DNA from: Hirsutella rhossiliensis
Lineage: Eukaryota; Ascomycota; Sordariomycetes; Hypocreales; Ophiocordycipitaceae
Reading direction: 5' to 3'
Length of the DNA stretch: 64,000 bases
Assembly (NCBI RefSeq): GCF_020360975.1
Contig: NW_025408672.1
Location: forward strand, 2,170,001-2,234,000
Shown here: positions 22,129 through 33,755 of the stretch, one piece after another
Layout of the letters: the number at the start of each line of letters is the position of its first letter
Position numbering within the stretch: position 1 is the stretch's first letter
The notes under the pieces: generated by a model
The model's input: the letters and a program-made list of their open reading frames with translations, nothing else
Database searches by the model: none
Told to the model about the DNA's origin: nothing
Position numbers and translations under genes: made by a program

Positions 22129-25100
22129 AATAGAATTCCTATACCTTCCGGCTGCTGCAAAAGGCACCTTTCTTGCATCCCTCGTGGCTTCCTTTTACCC
22201 CTCTTATTAGAAAAGCCGATTTATACCCGACTTTTCTGCCCCCCCTCTTCCGCAACGATAACGAAAACCGACTCCTCTGCCGTCCCTACGGTCCATAGGA
22301 CGATTCTTGCAGAGCCCTAAGATTGGGATAAGTGGGTAAAGGAGCTACGGGCTCGTGTGGACAGAACCATCTATAATTTGGTCTTCTCTGATAAGCAGGA
22401 CCCTCTCGAGCCCCCTCTTCGTCCTAGGGCAACGGAATTTGCAGAGGGAGCTTCCTTCTTCTCCGAGCTAACCTCTGCACAATAGAGAGCTTTTTCTGCT
22501 GCCTTAGGTGACTACGAGAGTCACCGTAAGGAATACCTTTACGAGACGAAGTTGCTAACTGCTGCACGCACGGCGATAACGGAATCCGTTAATGCCGCAA
22601 AGCTAATTACTCTTCGAGAAGAAGAGACTCCTAGGCAGTGGCTTTTAAAGCTCGAGACCTCGACAGCTCCCTCGAGAGGGTATATAACTAACCGTATTAG
22701 GAAGACCTATACGGCACACCTAGGAGCCTTTTCTGCTAGGAACCTGCTAGCTTCTTCGTGGCTAGCTAAGTGGGAAGAAATCCTCGAGGAAGCTAACTAA
22801 TACTTCCTCATAGAAGCTCTTTCCGGCTAGTAGCTACGGGATATATCTCTGCTAATAAAGCCTATTAGTGACGGTTACTCGACTATCTTTCGAGAAGCTA
22901 GCCGAGAACTAGACGAAGAGGCTGCTAGAGTACAATAGCAAGCAGTCTTATTCCTTCGTGGCCAGCACTCGACCTAGACGGCTCGATCTGCTGCCCCTGC
23001 AGCTGCTGCAGCCCCTGTTGCTGCGGCTCCCGCTGCTGCAGCTGCGGCTGTTGCTCCTTCGGCTCCTCCTCCCTCGAGAGCATCAACACCGTCATCAACG
23101 GCTGCCCTAGGCCCGGCCCCGGCTCCGCCTCTTGCTCCGGGCCCGGCCCCGGTCCCGTCAGTTAGACCGGCCCGACTAGTCCCCCAATAGACCTTTCAGT
23201 CCGTTAGTCGAAAAATCAGGGAACTAGTCGAAATCGAACCTCGTTAACATCAGCAATAAGGGGTAAAAAGGGGGGGTTTTTAAGCAGACCTTCCGGATCG
23301 GGACGAGGATTCCTCGAAGAAATAGAAGACCAGACGACGAAACGGCTGCCTAGCATGCAAATCCCTAGGCCATCGATTATCACAATACTAGCAGGTCTTC
23401 GAGGAAAACCGACCCGAAGGATTTAACCCTTTAAAGAGGCTATAAGAAACGATATAACAGTCTCTTAAGGAGGACCCCTCGTTGTAGAAGAAGATAGACG
23501 AGATTCGGGTTGCTAAGAAATAGTAACTAACGCCGCTGCCCTTATTCGAGCCGTAAATTCGAGGAAAAATCGTTAGTATAGCAAATCCGGCCTTTATCTT
23601 CCCTACGGATCAATAAGGCTAAGACCAACCGTTAGAGCCCTCCGATTATCCCCTACGAAAATCAGCTATCCTTAACTCTAGTGCTTCCCTCGACATCTGC
23701 AATATACTCTCACGATTCCGGTCCTTTAAGAAGGCACGGAGGGAATACCTTATTGCCGGGGAATTAACCGTACGGATAGAGGGGTATGGAAGGGTGAATT
23801 TCACGATGAAATTACCTAATAGGTCTATACGAATTCTTCGACGAAAAAGGGTAGCTTTTGCCTCGATTTTCAACGAGCCTGATTTCCTTCCGCCTTCTTC
23901 GAGAGGAAGGAATCTTCTAGGATACGACGTCTAAGCCTACGAGGCTAGTCTAGAAGAATCAGACTATCGGGCTTATCGAGGAAAAATTCGGTCAATTTAT
24001 TCTCGAATTCCGACCTATCCCTAGGAAGGAACCTCTCGAGAAGTCAGCTTTCCCTGCTAGGAGGAATAGGTCTACCACAAAGGACCCTCTTCCAGCAGCC
24101 CAAGGAGACGGCATTCTTTGGCACGCACGACTTGGTCACCCGGGCCCCCTAGCTTTGCATAAGCTAGGCCAACAACAAGGCGTACGAATAAGGGGCCCAA
24201 AGACCGTCGAATGCGAACACTGCGGCCAAGGAAAGACCAGGAGACGAATTTCCAGACGAACGCCTTTACGGCCGGACTAGCCGTGTGAGGAAATTTAGGT
24301 CGATTAGACCGACGTCTCTAGGGACCAGGAAAGCTTCGTCAGGGTAATGTTTTTTACAGACGCCTTTTTAGGGATAGTTTTCCCCTATTTCTTACGGACC
24401 TACCTAAGCAAGCACAACTAGTCTGCCCTCCGGGACTTCGTTAACTAGATAAAATCCCACTTCGGCTACGAGGTAAAGAAGATACGGTCTAACGGAGAGC
24501 TATTTACGAAGGATATCTTAAATTGGCTTCGAAAAAGGGGCATTTTACCCCTCCCGTTAGCACCGAATACCCAGGCCTAGAACGGAGGGGCAGAAAGATC
24601 AGGGGGTGCTATGATGGAAAGGGCCCGTACGATGAGACTTGCTGCGAGGCTTCCCCACGACCTTTGGAGGGAAGTCGTTGAGACCGCCTATTACCTTCGG
24701 AACCGGACCCTAAGGACCCAAGGAACAGACTGGAAATCCCCCCTCGAGCTCTTTACGAAGAAGAGGGCCTCGCTAGCCCACCTTCGTGCCTACGGTTGTA
24801 AGGCATACGCAATGACTGCCGATGCATAGCTAAAAAGGAAGAAGAAAAGAAAGCTTAATCCTAGAGCCTTTATTGGTTACCTCGTCGGGTATAATTCTAC
24901 GAATATCTTCTAGATCTGGATTCCTCTTCTACGGAAGGTTATTTCGACTAGGGATATGATTTTCGACGAATCTAGCTTCTTCGACGGAAAGAGGGATTAA
25001 CAGCCCCTCTTACTCTCTTAACGTCAGCTAATTTAGAAGATCCAAATTCCCCCTTCCCAATAGTCTTAAGAAGAGGCCCTAGATAAGGAAATAGAAGAAG

Positions 25101-27497
25101 AAACCGACGTCGAAGCAGTCGAGGATAACGCCGACTTCGAAGAAGAAGAAGAGGAAGCTGTTAGATTAGATGATCTAGACGAAGAAGGAGACTATAGGAA
25201 AGCGGTAGAGCTAGAATACGCCTACCTACCTACGCCTCCTCCTACGTAAGAAGAAGATCTAGAAGCAGCTTTTTCAGTTAGTCTTCCCGTCTCGGCCCCT
25301 AAGGGGGTGGGAAAGGCACCTCTCTCGAAGGATTACCCGGCTGCCTTTTTATCCCTGCTTCGAGAAGCAAAGGAAGGTATAGGGCCCGATACGGATACTA
25401 AAGAAGACCAACCTCTCCCCTATTTCGATCGTTTTTTCGACCGTTTTTTCGACTTCTACCTAACGCTAATAGAAGACGGTTCCCACGGAGCGTTTACAGC
25501 AGGCCGGCTCTTTAAGCCACAGCTATTAGCAAGGAAGGTACATAAAAGAGACCTCCCGGACCCACCAGCAAACCAGAAGCAGCTAGAAAGACACCCCTTT
25601 AGAGACTAGTTTTTCCAGGCCTAGAAAGACCACCTAGCCTTACACGAAGAGATAGGGTCTTTCGAAGAGGTCCTTAAGGAAAAAGTAAGAGGAAAATAGG
25701 TCCTTAGCTATAAGTAGGTCTTTATCTATAAGACTAATAAACACGGCTTCCTTTAAAAGTGCAAGGCCCGGCTAGTTGTCTATAGGAATTAATAGGAAAA
25801 AGGGGATTTACCTACTAGGGCAACCACCCTAGCTAGGATGTCTTTTCGGACCCTTATAGCTATAGCAGCAGAATTCGACCTCGAGCTCGATTAGATAGAT
25901 GCAGTTAACGCCTTTGTTAACTGCCTACTCGAGGAAGAAGAAGTTGTCTATATACGCCTTCTACTAGGCTTCCAATAGCCAGGAAAGGTTCTACGGCTTA
26001 GGAAAGCTCTATACGGACTACGAAGATCACCCCTTCTTTAGCAATAGCATTTAATAGGTTCCCTCGAAGCCCTAGGCTTTATGAAAGTCCCTTAGGAACC
26101 GTGTATAATGTAAAAGGGTAAAATCACGGTCTTCTTCTACGTCGACGACATTATCTAGGCCTACCCGAAAGAGGAAGAAGCTGCTGCTAGGGAGGCTATA
26201 CGAGGCCTACAATAAAGGTATAAGATAACTAGGCTAGGGGAGCTAAAGTGGTTCCTAGGGATACGAATCCTTAGGAATAGGTCCTAACGGACAATCTAGC
26301 TTACCTAAGACGCCTATATCGATAAGGTCGCTTATAAATTCCTCCCTAATTCCCTCGATAAGAAGCTTCCCTCTACGCCTATGTTAGACGAAGAGTTTTT
26401 GCCTAATCCGTCCTTTTAAGCTAAGGAGCAAGAGAAACACCAATATTAATAGAAGGTGGGCTCCCTGCTTTTTTCAGCTATTTCTACTAGACCGGATATC
26501 TCTTTTACGGTCTCCCGGCTAGCTAGGCATAACTAGAATCCTAGCCCTAGGCATTAAGAAGTAGCAGATAGAGCTATCCTTTATCTCTATTCAACGAGAT
26601 TATATGGTCTGCGCCTAGGAGGGCAGGGAAGGAAACAAGCTGCCGAAATCTTCCTTTATTCGAGCGATTCGTCCTTTGCGGACAATTCCTTAGACAGAAA
26701 GAGCTCACAGGGGTATATCATGTCCCTTTTTAGAGGAACCATTACTTAGAGAGCTTCGAAATAAGCTACCGTCACTACATTAAGCACGGAGGCAGAGCTA
26801 CTAGCTCTTTTAGAAGCGTTAAAAGAAGCGATTTTCCTTAGCCGGCTACTAATATCGTTACGACTGCAAATTCCGTCCCCGTTAGCTATAGAATGCGATA
26901 ACACGCAGACTATACGAATTCTTACGGAGGAAAACAGCAAGCTATCGACCCGGCTACGGCATATCGATATCCACCAGCATTGGTTACGCTAAGAGGTCCA
27001 AAGGGGACTTATTTCCGTCCGTTAGGTTCCAACGGCATCGATGAAAGCCGACGGTCTTACGAAGCCCCTGCCGAAGCAGAAGCTAGCTGTCTTTTTATAG
27101 CAAATTAGGCTAGAAGACGTTCGAGAGAAGCTATCCTTAGAAGCCCGCCTTAAGAGTCTACGAGAGGAGCTAATAGCACGCAGGAGGAAGGAGACGTCTA
27201 TAGCCGAAGAGAGGAATTAGGACTTGTCCTAGAGGAGGGCCCCTAGCTTGATTAGGACTAGTTCTTCTTAAAGGCCCCCTTTTTAGGGACTTATCCTTAG
27301 AGAAGCCCCCCTTTCTTGCAGGACTTGATTTCCTCCTTAAGGCCCCTTTTCCTAAAGTAGGTCTAAAAGAGCCCGGGGCTAAAACCCGGATTTCTCGAGT
27401 AGGGGATAAGTATAGACTAAGACCTCCTCTATACGCTCACCGGCCTAGGTATTTAGCTTTACCCTTTCTATAAGGGCAGGCTATAGCTAAGGGGGTG
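22129..27497 (+). pseudogene. copia C2 Gag-Pol, lightly RIPed
   Basis: Gag about 22230-23250 (DWDKWVKELRARVDRT, Ala/Pro-rich end). GAG-pre-integrase about 24118-24260 reads HARLGHPGPLALHKLG ... CEHCGQGK, an intact HHCC zinc motif. Integrase core follows, with DWTDVS about 24310, SNGELFTKD about 24487, then NGGAERSGG and LPHDLWREVVETAYYLRNRT. Reverse transcriptase runs about 25650-26500: LD.IDAVNAFVN, RKALYGLRRSP and FYVDDII (about 26136-26156). RNase H is about 26600-27050 (TLSTEAELLALLEALKEA, ECDNTQTI). Nonsense codons are TAG/TAA at Gln and Trp sites. Purine tract AAGGGGGTG ends at 27497. Confidence 0.85.
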
Positions 27498-27973
27498 TGT
27501 CGCGAAGCGTGGCCTGATTTCGTAGTTCTCGGAGATATCCCTTGGCACGAGGGACCTAGGAAGCTAAAAAACAGGTTTTAAGGAAGGAGCTAAAAGGAGG
27601 TGCAGAGAGGAGGGTGGGGGCAAGAGGGGAAGCAGAAGTAGCGATGGCTTCCTATAGAGGTGGCGAGAGATAAGACGGATATGCCGGCAACGGCTAGAAA
27701 GGAGGGGAAAAACCGGCAAAAAGCTCGGTAGTCGAAAGGACATTAGTAGCTTCTTTAAGTAGGATCTTCTTTATTAATTAAGATGCTAGAAGGGTATAAA
27801 GAGGGGCGTTAGATAGAGGAAAGAAAGATAATCAAGGCAATATAACAATCACTCCCCTACCGCAATTGCTGCTCCCGTAAGAATTAAATCCCTCTGCCCT
27901 GCCTGTCTGACCCCTTACTTCTAATTTCACCTTTATGTATTTTCATGCACTTCTCGCATCTCTCTTCCCGAGA
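27498..27973 (+). repeat. copia C2 LTR (single copy)
   Basis: 476 bp, starts TGTCGCGAAGCG after GGGGGTG and ends CTTCCCGAGA just before a second copy of the PBS. It is the only copia-type LTR in this element; the expected left copia LTR is replaced by the 98-bp TRIM LTR. Confidence 0.85.
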
Positions 27974-28170
27974 GTTATGAGCCCGGGAGGGGATGGCACA
28001 CCACCCCTGCAACTTCCGGTAACTGCGCGCGGTGCGGGGTTTAATCCCCCGTAGACGACTACCTCTCTTGGATTTCCTTGGGTTATTGGCGTGGCGCTTG
28101 GTGTTCGACTCCCGCGTCTTGGGCTATAAGGTCTAGGGCTCCCGGCGGAGCCGCGATCCCTGAGGGGGTG
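27974..28170 (+). other. TRIM internal region with PBS, tRNA-like arms and PPT
   Basis: Begins with the PBS (27974-27990) and ends with the purine tract TGAGGGGGTG, the same tract copia uses. In between are two tRNA T-arm-like pieces: CGGGGTTTAATCCCCC (28035-28050, 5-bp stem) and GGTGTTCGACTCCC (28100-28113, B-box-like). No protein is encoded. It probably relies on copia enzymes. Confidence 0.6.
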
Positions 28171-28268
28171 TGTCGGAAGACGCGGTTGTCAGTCATATGT
28201 GTTAATTGCAGCGCACCTGTTAGAGCGCGTTCCACTTTTGCCTGCGTGGCGCAATGGTCTTCGCGACA
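28171..28268 (+). repeat. TRIM 3' LTR (98 bp)
   Basis: TGTCGGAAGAC...CTTCGCGACA with near-perfect inverted ends. Same termini class as the copia LTR (TGTCGCGAAG). Followed by TTAAT. Confidence 0.85.
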
Positions 28269-31200
28269 TTAATAGGTTTATCCCTTAAGAATAATATTAG
28301 TTATTATATATTAAAAGTTTTTATTTAGTATAATACTATATTACTTTAAGTAATATTATAACTATTAATATACCTATATAGTAAACTAGATTAACTAACT
28401 CTAAAGCTACTATATTGCCTTAAGATATAATACGCGAGATTATTACCCTTTAATATAAGGTATAGTTACTTAGGAGTAAAAGAGGTAATAAATAAGTTAG
28501 AGACCTTAAAGAAGTAGCTAAACTAAAATAGCTAGGACTATTCGATAGTACTTATAGTACGCTTTAAGACTTTCTTACCTAAATTAAGGCCTACTATTAG
28601 TTTTACCTTACTAAACTCTTAGACTTAGTTAAAAAGGTACTCTACGTAAGAAATTATTTATTTAAAACGGTACTTACTTAGTTTAGACCTATTATAAGGG
28701 ATTTTCTTAATAACTAACTAACGCAATAAGAAAATAAGATAGACAAAGTCTTTATTAGTTTCTAAGGATTTAAAGAAGCTATTATAAAGGTATTTAGGAT
28801 AATTAATAAGGAATAAGAAGCTAAATAGAAACTTTTAGAACTTTAATAAAGGATCTTAGTATTAGATTATACTATAAAGTTTTATTAAGTTACCTTAAAG
28901 CTTAATTAAGATTATAAACCTCTTATATTACGATTCTATAATAAGCTTAAAAAAGAAGTTAAGGACGAGCTTTATAAGGAAAATCGACTTAATAACCTCT
29001 TAAACTATATTATTATAGTAGTATAAATTAATAATAGATAGTATACGTAATACTAAGAAAAGAAATAAGGAAGAGGAAACTAGAACCCTTTTTATAGGAA
29101 TAATTTTAACCGATACGCTAACTATAAAAAGAAGCGCGAAACTCTTATTACCTATACCTATATAATTAACCTAGGTAGGATAGATCTAAACGTAATATAA
29201 AAAAGTAAAGGAAAGTATTTTAACTATAGGAAACTTAAATATTACTTTAAAGAATATAGATAACTTAATAAAGAGAAGAAAACCTACTAAGTACTAACCT
29301 TAAAAGGTAAGAAATACTTAAACGCTATTAATAGATAGGAACTAAAGTATAAACTCTTTAGTTAAACTATATACTATAATAATAAATATATAGTATACTT
29401 AAGCGATAAGAATAGTACTAAATAGTTCTTAAAGCTATTAAAGAAAACCCTTATAATATTATAATAAAAGGATCCTAAAATATAAAAATAAGTTAAATTT
29501 ATAGAACTAGAATACCTTTATTTTAAAGGAGTTTCTTAAGACTAAATTAAGAAAAATAGTAAATAATTCTAAGAAAATATATAAAATAAAAATCGATAAA
29601 AGTAATAAGTAGTTTATAAATAATATAATAAAGAAGATAAGGATATAGCCCTTATACTTATAAAACTTAGATAATAACTTAAAGAATAATAATAAAGTAT
29701 TAATAATATAAGCTTTAAAAAATAAGAAATACTTAAAGAAATAGAAGATAAGAACGAACTTATATTACTTCCCTTACTATTAAGGGAAAATACTATAATT
29801 AAAGAATACGCTCTATACTTTAAAGAATTTAAAGAAATACTTAAAATTAGAACTTAATAAATACCTTAAATTCTTATAGAAAACTAATAAGCTATATTAA
29901 TTTAGTATTAACTAGTACTATATAAAGGATATTATACTATAGCTATTACTATAGTTAATATCTTTATAGCTTTATAATAAGAATAATAACTATAAGAAGA
30001 ATTTAAAGATAATATATAAATACTACTTACTTATAAGTACTATAAGTATATTTTATAGATATTATATATTTACTTAGATTATATAATATACTTCTAAATA
30101 AAGGTATAATATAATACCTTCTTAGTTAGGTTTAAAGGATAAGTACTTTCGAAACCTTACTTAAGTATAAAACTAAACTACTAGAAAATCGATTAACGCT
30201 ACCTAAACGACTATATTATATTATTAGAACCTAATTATAATATACTACTTAAATACCGCGATAATTACGGTTTATTAATAAGATATCTTTTAAAGATATA
30301 TAAAATCTATAAATATACTAAAATAAAGGAATAGTATAACGCTACTTACTTTAAAGTATCTAAACCTTTAATCTTTTAAAGACTTATATAATAAGTTAAA
30401 TATAATAAAGAAGATTATAATAAATATATATACTTAACCTATATAGTTTATAAATATAAAAGGGTATAAGTATAGTATAAATAATATAATAGTATACTAA
30501 AAGATTATTAGTAATATATATAAATACTATAAGCTATATTTAACTAAGGATAAATTAATATAGAAATACTATATAAAAAATAAAAAGATACTAAGTAAAA
30601 ACTTAACCTTTAATATAAAAATAAATAGAATTATAAAGTATAGTATATAATTAACTATAAAGTAGTATAATATAGATAATATAATATTAAGAAATAAGAA
30701 ATCTTTAATTAGTTATAGGAAATTAGTCTTTTAAGCCTTAATATAATACTATATAATAGAAATATAAAGAAACGATATTAATAATAAATTAAAGAAGAAT
30801 ACCTAAATAAAATAAATAAAGACTAAGTAAAAAATAAGGTATACTATTTATAAAAGGGCTATAAACTAGCACGATATAATAAGATCTAAGGACCTTATAT
30901 ATAGTAACGGTAAGCTATAGTAACTAAATAGTATTAAATATTTAAATTATAGGATATTATATATATATACTTTTAAACTATAGCGTAATAAGTAATTATA
31001 TTTTACTTAGAGTTATTAATCGTTACTAACTTATATAAAGATATAAGAAAGATCTATATAAACTTACGAATATTAAAGGAGAGGCCTTTAACTATAATAA
31101 CGGAATTATTAATATAAAGATTAATTACCTTAATATTAATATCTAAGGCTACGACGAATAAGTTAACTTTAATATTATAGATATTAAAGAATATAACCTT

Positions 31201-33277
31201 ATATTAAGACTTTTATAGCTATAGGAGAGCAACCTATTAAATAACTAAAAAACTAGCTAGCTATATTAAAATAAAGATATAAGTTTCTAGGACTAGTAGA
31301 TTTAAAAGAAAGTAAAATTTTACTATAACTTAGCTACTAAATAAAATAAAAAAGATAACTATTTAAGTAAATTATTATAGGCTTTAGCGATATAAACGAA
31401 AATAGTAACTAAACTAGCGGATATAATAAAATTAACTAATAAGACCTATATACTAACTAATATAGCTATATAACTTAGTATCTAATATAAATAAAAAAAA
31501 GGATATAATATAAAGATCTAAAGAGTTATTACTACTCTAAGAAAAGACCTTAAATAAATTAATAAAGAGCTTAAGTTAAGAGAATACTAGAAATATAATA
31601 AACTCTTTAAGGAAGAACTTAAGATAAGGTTACTTAAATATAACTAATAAGACTATAAAATTTATCTTAAGGATAGAATAACGCTAGTATTCTATAAGAT
31701 CTATAACTTAAACGAAAAGTAACTATAAACGCTATACGACTACCTTAATAAGAATCTATAAAAGGGATATATATAAACGTTAATATCTAAAGTAAGCTAC
31801 CTAGTTATATTTATTTTAAAGAAAAATAGTAAGCTATAACTAGTTATTAACTATAGATACTTAAATAATATTATAATAATAGACCGAATACTATTACCGC
31901 TTATATTAAAACTATAAGATTAACTATATAGTAAAAATAGTTTATAGCCCTTAACATTAAAAGCGTATATAACTTAATATATATAAAAAGGATATAAATA
32001 GATAATAGCCTTTAGGACGAAATTTAAACTATTTAAATATCTAGTAATACTATTTAGACTTATAAATATACTAGCTACCTTTTAACGGATAATTAATAAT
32101 ATCCTATATAAATACTTAGATATCTTTATAGTAGTATACCTAGATAATATCTTATTCTTCTTAGATACCCTAAAAGAATATAAGAAATACGTTTATAAGG
32201 TACTCCGCGTACTTTAAAATATAAAGTTACTAGTTAAACTAAAGAAAAGTAAGTTCTATATATAAGAAGTAGACTTCCTTAAAAATACGATCTTATTAAG
32301 AGAGATATAAATATAATAAAATAAGATTAACTTAGTTAAAAAATAGCTAACGCTAAAGAACGTTAAGGATATATAAAGTTTCTTAGTATTTATAAATTAC
32401 TACTAACGATTTATTAAAGATTTTAAAAAGATTATAGTACTACTATATAACTTAATAAAAAAGGAAAAAGAATTTATATAGAATAATAAAGCTAATAAAG
32501 CTTTCGATTATATTAAGACTACGATTATATAAGAACTAGTCTTAACTACCTTTAATCTAAAACAATAAATTAAACTTAAAACTAATATATTAAACTATAC
32601 TTTAAGAGTATAAATTAAATAAAAAGATAATAAAGAAGGACTATAACTAATTATATTTTACTTAAAAAGGCTATATAGCGTAGAACTTAATTACCTTATT
32701 TATAAGAAAGAATTCCTTATAATTATTTAAGCTTTTAAGGAATTTTAATACTACCTTCTTAAAAGTAAATATAAAGTTAAGGTCTATATAAATTATAAGA
32801 ATATCTTATACTTTATAATAATATAATAGTTAAACGGAAGATAGATATAATAGGCTAAATACTTATTAGAATTCGACTATAAAATAATCTATAGAAAAGG
32901 AATAAAAAACGGTCTAGCTAATACCTTTAGTTAATAAAATAACTATAATATAAGAGTACTTATAGTAAAAGGATAGCTCTTAGAAATTAACGAAAATAAG
33001 AACTACTAGTAACGATAGCTAAATATAATATTTAAAGTATAACCTAATAACTTAATATATTAAAAGATCCTAAAATAGATAAAAGAGTATAAAGTACTAA
33101 ATAGATATAATATAGAATATTTAGAAGTTTTAACATATAAAAATAAAATCTAGATACTATTAGAATTATAAGATAAAGTTATATAAGATATATATAAATA
33201 TCTAATATATAGATACTAAGGAATCTAAAGAATAATAAAATAGATTAAACGATAATATAACTTTTTATAGCTTAAAG
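28269..33277 (+). pseudogene. gypsy B1 Gag-Pol (5' and middle part)
   Basis: RIP-degraded chromovirus body. Gag about 28510-29200 (FLNNQLTQ.ENKIDKVF, YRNNFNRYANYKKK). A former CCHC knuckle about 29210-29260 now reads YFNYRKLKYYFKEY, all Cys codons lost as TGT/TGC to TAT/TAC. Reverse transcriptase about 31700-32300 (LVINYRYLNN, VYLDNILFFLD for YLDD). RNase H about 32530-33000, ending in an LLEFDYKIIYRKGIKNGLAN tether. Start of the integrase zinc region about 33150-33277. Inverted copia C3 follows. The same 5' region recurs at 58460-60345. Confidence 0.75.
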
Positions 33278-33755
33278 TTTCGCGAAGAGAGATATAAGAA
33301 GTATATATAAAATATATAAAGGTAAACGTAAAAGTAAGGGGTCGGATAGGTAGGGCAGGGATATTTAATTCTTATAGGAGTAGTAATTATAGTAAGGGAG
33401 TAATTATTATATTGCTTTAATTATCCTTCTTTCCTCTATCTAACGCCCCTCTTTATACCCGTCTAGTATCTTAATTAATAAAGAAGATCCTACTTAAAGA
33501 AGCTACTAATATCCTTTTAACTACCGAGCTTTTTACTAGTTTTTTCCACTCCTTTCTAACCGTTGCCGGTATATCCGTCTTATCTCTTACTACCTCTATA
33601 GGAAGCTATCGCTACTTTTGCTTCCCCTTATACCCCTACCCTCCTCTCTATACCTCTTTTTAGCTCCTTCTTTAAAACCTGTTTTTTAGCTTCCTAGGTC
33701 CCTCGTGCTAAGAGATATCTCCGAGAACTATAAAATTAAGCCACGCTTCGCGATA
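33278..33755 (-). repeat. copia C3 3' LTR
   Basis: About 478 bp, reverse complement of the copia C LTR. On the minus strand it begins TATCGCGAAGCG (complement of 33744-33755) and ends CTCTCTTCGCGAAA. Confidence 0.8.

Larger units (their letters stand above)
22014..28268 (+). mobile_element. composite TRIM/copia element (C2)
   Basis: Order: 98-bp LTR (22014-22111), PBS, copia internal region (to 27497), 476-bp copia LTR (27498-27973), second PBS (27974-27990), about 180 bp of non-coding DNA with purine tract (27991-28170), 98-bp LTR (28171-28268). The whole is bounded by the TTAAT duplication. The outer LTRs and the 180-bp piece form a miniature LTR element (TRIM type). The inner part is one copia body plus one copia LTR. 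This is the structure expected if a one-LTR copia circle recombined into the TRIM at the shared PBS, or if reverse transcriptase switched templates there. It is the least RIPed copia copy. Confidence 0.8.

Noticed and set aside
28078..28272. 64-residue ORF over the TRIM internal region and right LTR
   Set aside because: It crosses the purine tract and the LTR border and has no recognisable domain; chance frame.
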